Assembly (NCBI GenBank): GCA_027486155.1
Contig: JAIXPR010000277.1
Span: 1-7,287 of the forward strand
Origin: Pseudomonadota bacterium
GTDB lineage: Bacteria > Bdellovibrionota_C > UBA2361 > OMII01
Reading direction: 5' to 3'
Length of the DNA stretch: 7,287 bases
Numbering within the stretch: position 1 is the first letter of the stretch; the number at the start of each line of letters is the position of its first letter. Positions 6,134-7,287 of the stretch are shown piece by piece. The notes under the pieces were generated by a model. The model searched no databases, had not been told where the DNA came from, and worked only from the letters and a program-made list of their open reading frames with translations. The position numbers were made by a program, and so were the translations under genes.

Positions 6134-7270
6134 CTAGCGTCTTGGCCGGTATATTTCCGCCTCAAGAACGTAGCCCTGCATTGGATGAGATACCTCGTAC
6201 CAGCCTGACGTGAGATATCCGACCCCGAGAGGTTCGTCCTTGGAAAGGGTGTACACCCCGTTCGAGCGGGTGTTTGGAGAGGAGTATATAGTTACCCCAT
6301 CCTCGAGGGCCTGCCACTCGGTTGGAGGTTGCTCAGGCGTGATGGATGGGGACGACGAAGATTTCGACCGCACAAGCTCCCGTTGAACCGGCGAATCGTG
6401 GTCCACCGCAAATGTATCAGGCTCAAACTGGGCCGGTCGCTCTCGGGGTAGGCGCGGACCTAGACGTTGGGCTACGTGGTAGCGCTCCGTCGCTGAAGGG
6501 AGAAGCTGTCGTAGCTCCTCTATCCGTTCATCGTTGGCGGGGTGCGATGAGAGAAAGGTGGGGATCTCGGCGCCGGCCCCCTGTTGGTCCATAGTCGTCC
6601 ACAGGCTAACGGCGTTGTTCGGGTCGTAACCAGCGTCCGCCATGAGGAAGAGACCAATTTGATCCGCCTCGTGCTCTTGGCGCTGCGATTCGGGGTTTAC
6701 GATGAAGGCCTTAATAGCCTCTTGGGTTAACAGACCCGCGATCCCGCTCAGCGCGCCATAGGGTCCCTGAACGGCGACCACCTGACTCGCCACGTTGCCC
6801 CCCACATTAGCCATGATAGCACTCGCCTCCTCGGCTGGCGTTGGTTGGGTGTGATTCGCCAGAACGTGGCCCATTTCGTGCGCCAATACCGCGGCGAGCT
6901 CTCCGTCATTGTGCACGGTCCGTAGCATTCCCGACCAGACGAAGACGAAATTACCACGTGTTGCGGCGGCATTAACGACGCTGTCACCACGAAGGACATA
7001 GACGTTCCACGGGGCTTCGCTCGCTCCCGCGGCGTCCGCCAGGTTGTTGACGATGTCTCGGACCCGATTAATAGAGTCGTCGTCTCGGGAGAGGGGATAG
7101 GTCCGGGTGAGGGCAGCCAAAACTTGTTGGCCGTACTGCTCATCTTCGGAGCTTACATACTCACCCCGTGGAATCTCCCCTGGCGCCACGGGCATGCGAC
7201 CCGGTCCGCACCCTGAAAGGATGGCAGTGAGGATACATATACATGAGGTCGGGAGCCATCGAGTAACCAT
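6134..7270 (-). CDS. M48 family zinc metalloprotease lipoprotein with C-terminal SH3-like domain
   Basis: This is a 378-residue predicted lipoprotein protease of the M48 (BepA/Oma1-like) type, probably acting in the envelope on misfolded or stalled membrane proteins; its substrates are unknown. A signal peptide ends in the lipobox LSGC (18-21), with Cys21 the lipidation site. The zinc site is HEMGH (131-135), with the third ligand expected in EHEAD (199-203); SSHPANDERIEEL (241-253) is the usual M48 follow-on motif. Between the zinc motifs lies a Gly/Ala-rich stretch (about 154-182), as in other periplasmic members. After a Pro/Ser-rich linker (about 275-318), residues 319-373 look like a bacterial SH3-like domain, with DGVTIYSSPNTRSNGVYTL and GWYEV. 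The ATG at 7270 has AGGTGG ten bases upstream. The promoter would lie outside the window. It is not BepA proper, which carries TPR repeats where this protein has the SH3-like module. Confidence 0.92.
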   Translation of the reverse strand: MVTRWLPTSCICILTAILSGCGPGRMPVAPGEIPRGEYVSSEDEQYGQQVLAALTRTYPLSRDDDSINRVRDIVNNLADAAGASEAPWNVYVLRGDSVVNAAATRGNFVFVWSGMLRTVHNDGELAAVLAHEMGHVLANHTQPTPAEEASAIMANVGGNVASQVVAVQGPYGALSGIAGLLTQEAIKAFIVNPESQRQEHEADQIGLFLMADAGYDPNNAVSLWTTMDQQGAGAEIPTFLSSHPANDERIEELRQLLPSATERYHVAQRLGPRLPRERPAQFEPDTFAVDHDSPVQRELVRSKSSSSPSITPEQPPTEWQALEDGVTIYSSPNTRSNGVYTLSKDEPLGVGYLTSGWYEVSHPMQGYVLEAEIYRPRR

Positions 7271-7280
7271 AGTAACTCTA

Positions 7281-7286
7281 CCACCT
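7281..7286 (-). promoter_or_regulatory. Ribosome binding site of the M48 gene
   Basis: AGGTGG on the minus strand, one mismatch from AGGAGG, lies ten bases before the ATG at 7270. It supports that start, although the spacing is slightly long. Confidence 0.5.
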
Positions 7287-7287
7287 A

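Noticed and set aside
6097..6165. Upstream extension of ffh to a TTG codon
   Set aside because: It would add 23 residues with no similarity to the Ffh N terminus and overlap the M48 stop. The ATG at 6096 begins the conserved N domain.
5764..6213. Long plus-strand open frame opposite ffh
   Set aside because: It is antisense to a certain ffh coding sequence, has no family resemblance and is typical of a shadow frame in GC-balanced coding DNA.
6134..7287. Shared GAGTTACTATG around the starts of the M48 gene and rpsP as a regulatory repeat
   Set aside because: The match is 11 bases spanning the start codon and part of the ribosome binding region, easily explained by chance and common initiation context.

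Overview
The window looks like a chromosomal segment of a Gram-negative-type bacterium with somewhat more G+C than A+T. It encodes a periplasm-type di-heme cytochrome, a lipobox lipoprotein protease and a lipid-linked-sugar type membrane glycosyltransferase next to translation and protein-export housekeeping genes. The TrmD plus knotted RNA methyltransferase pair is a combination I associate with deltaproteobacteria-like and other deep lineages. The sequence alone does not give a firm taxon, and I saw no transposase, integrase, CRISPR array, tRNA or rRNA.

Layout: one gene is on the plus strand at the left edge, a di-heme oxidoreductase of the DUF1111/DHOR family (69-1391). Everything else is on the minus strand. 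Read in transcription order from the right edge, these are an M48 zinc metalloprotease lipoprotein with a C-terminal SH3-like domain (7270-6134), ffh (6096-4702), a 201-base gap, rpsP (4500-4168), a strong intrinsic terminator (4142-4105), trmD (4075-3383), a TrmD-linked SAM-dependent RNA methyltransferase (3378-2806) and a multi-pass GT-C glycosyltransferase (2688-1378). The glycosyltransferase meets the cytochrome gene tail to tail with a 14-base overlap.

How it fits together: ffh-rpsP-trmD is the core of a widespread bacterial operon joining signal-recognition-particle targeting, the small ribosomal subunit and tRNA m1G37 methylation. Here the usual khpA and rimM genes between rpsP and trmD are missing, rplS does not follow trmD, and an intrinsic terminator sits directly in front of trmD. 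The M48 lipoprotein upstream and the glycosyltransferase downstream are envelope genes that probably share transcription with their neighbours only in part.

The most notable points are the terminator abutting trmD with no recognisable ribosome binding site, the reduced operon, and the protease-SH3 fusion next to ffh. I did not find convincing evidence for a new multi-gene system.
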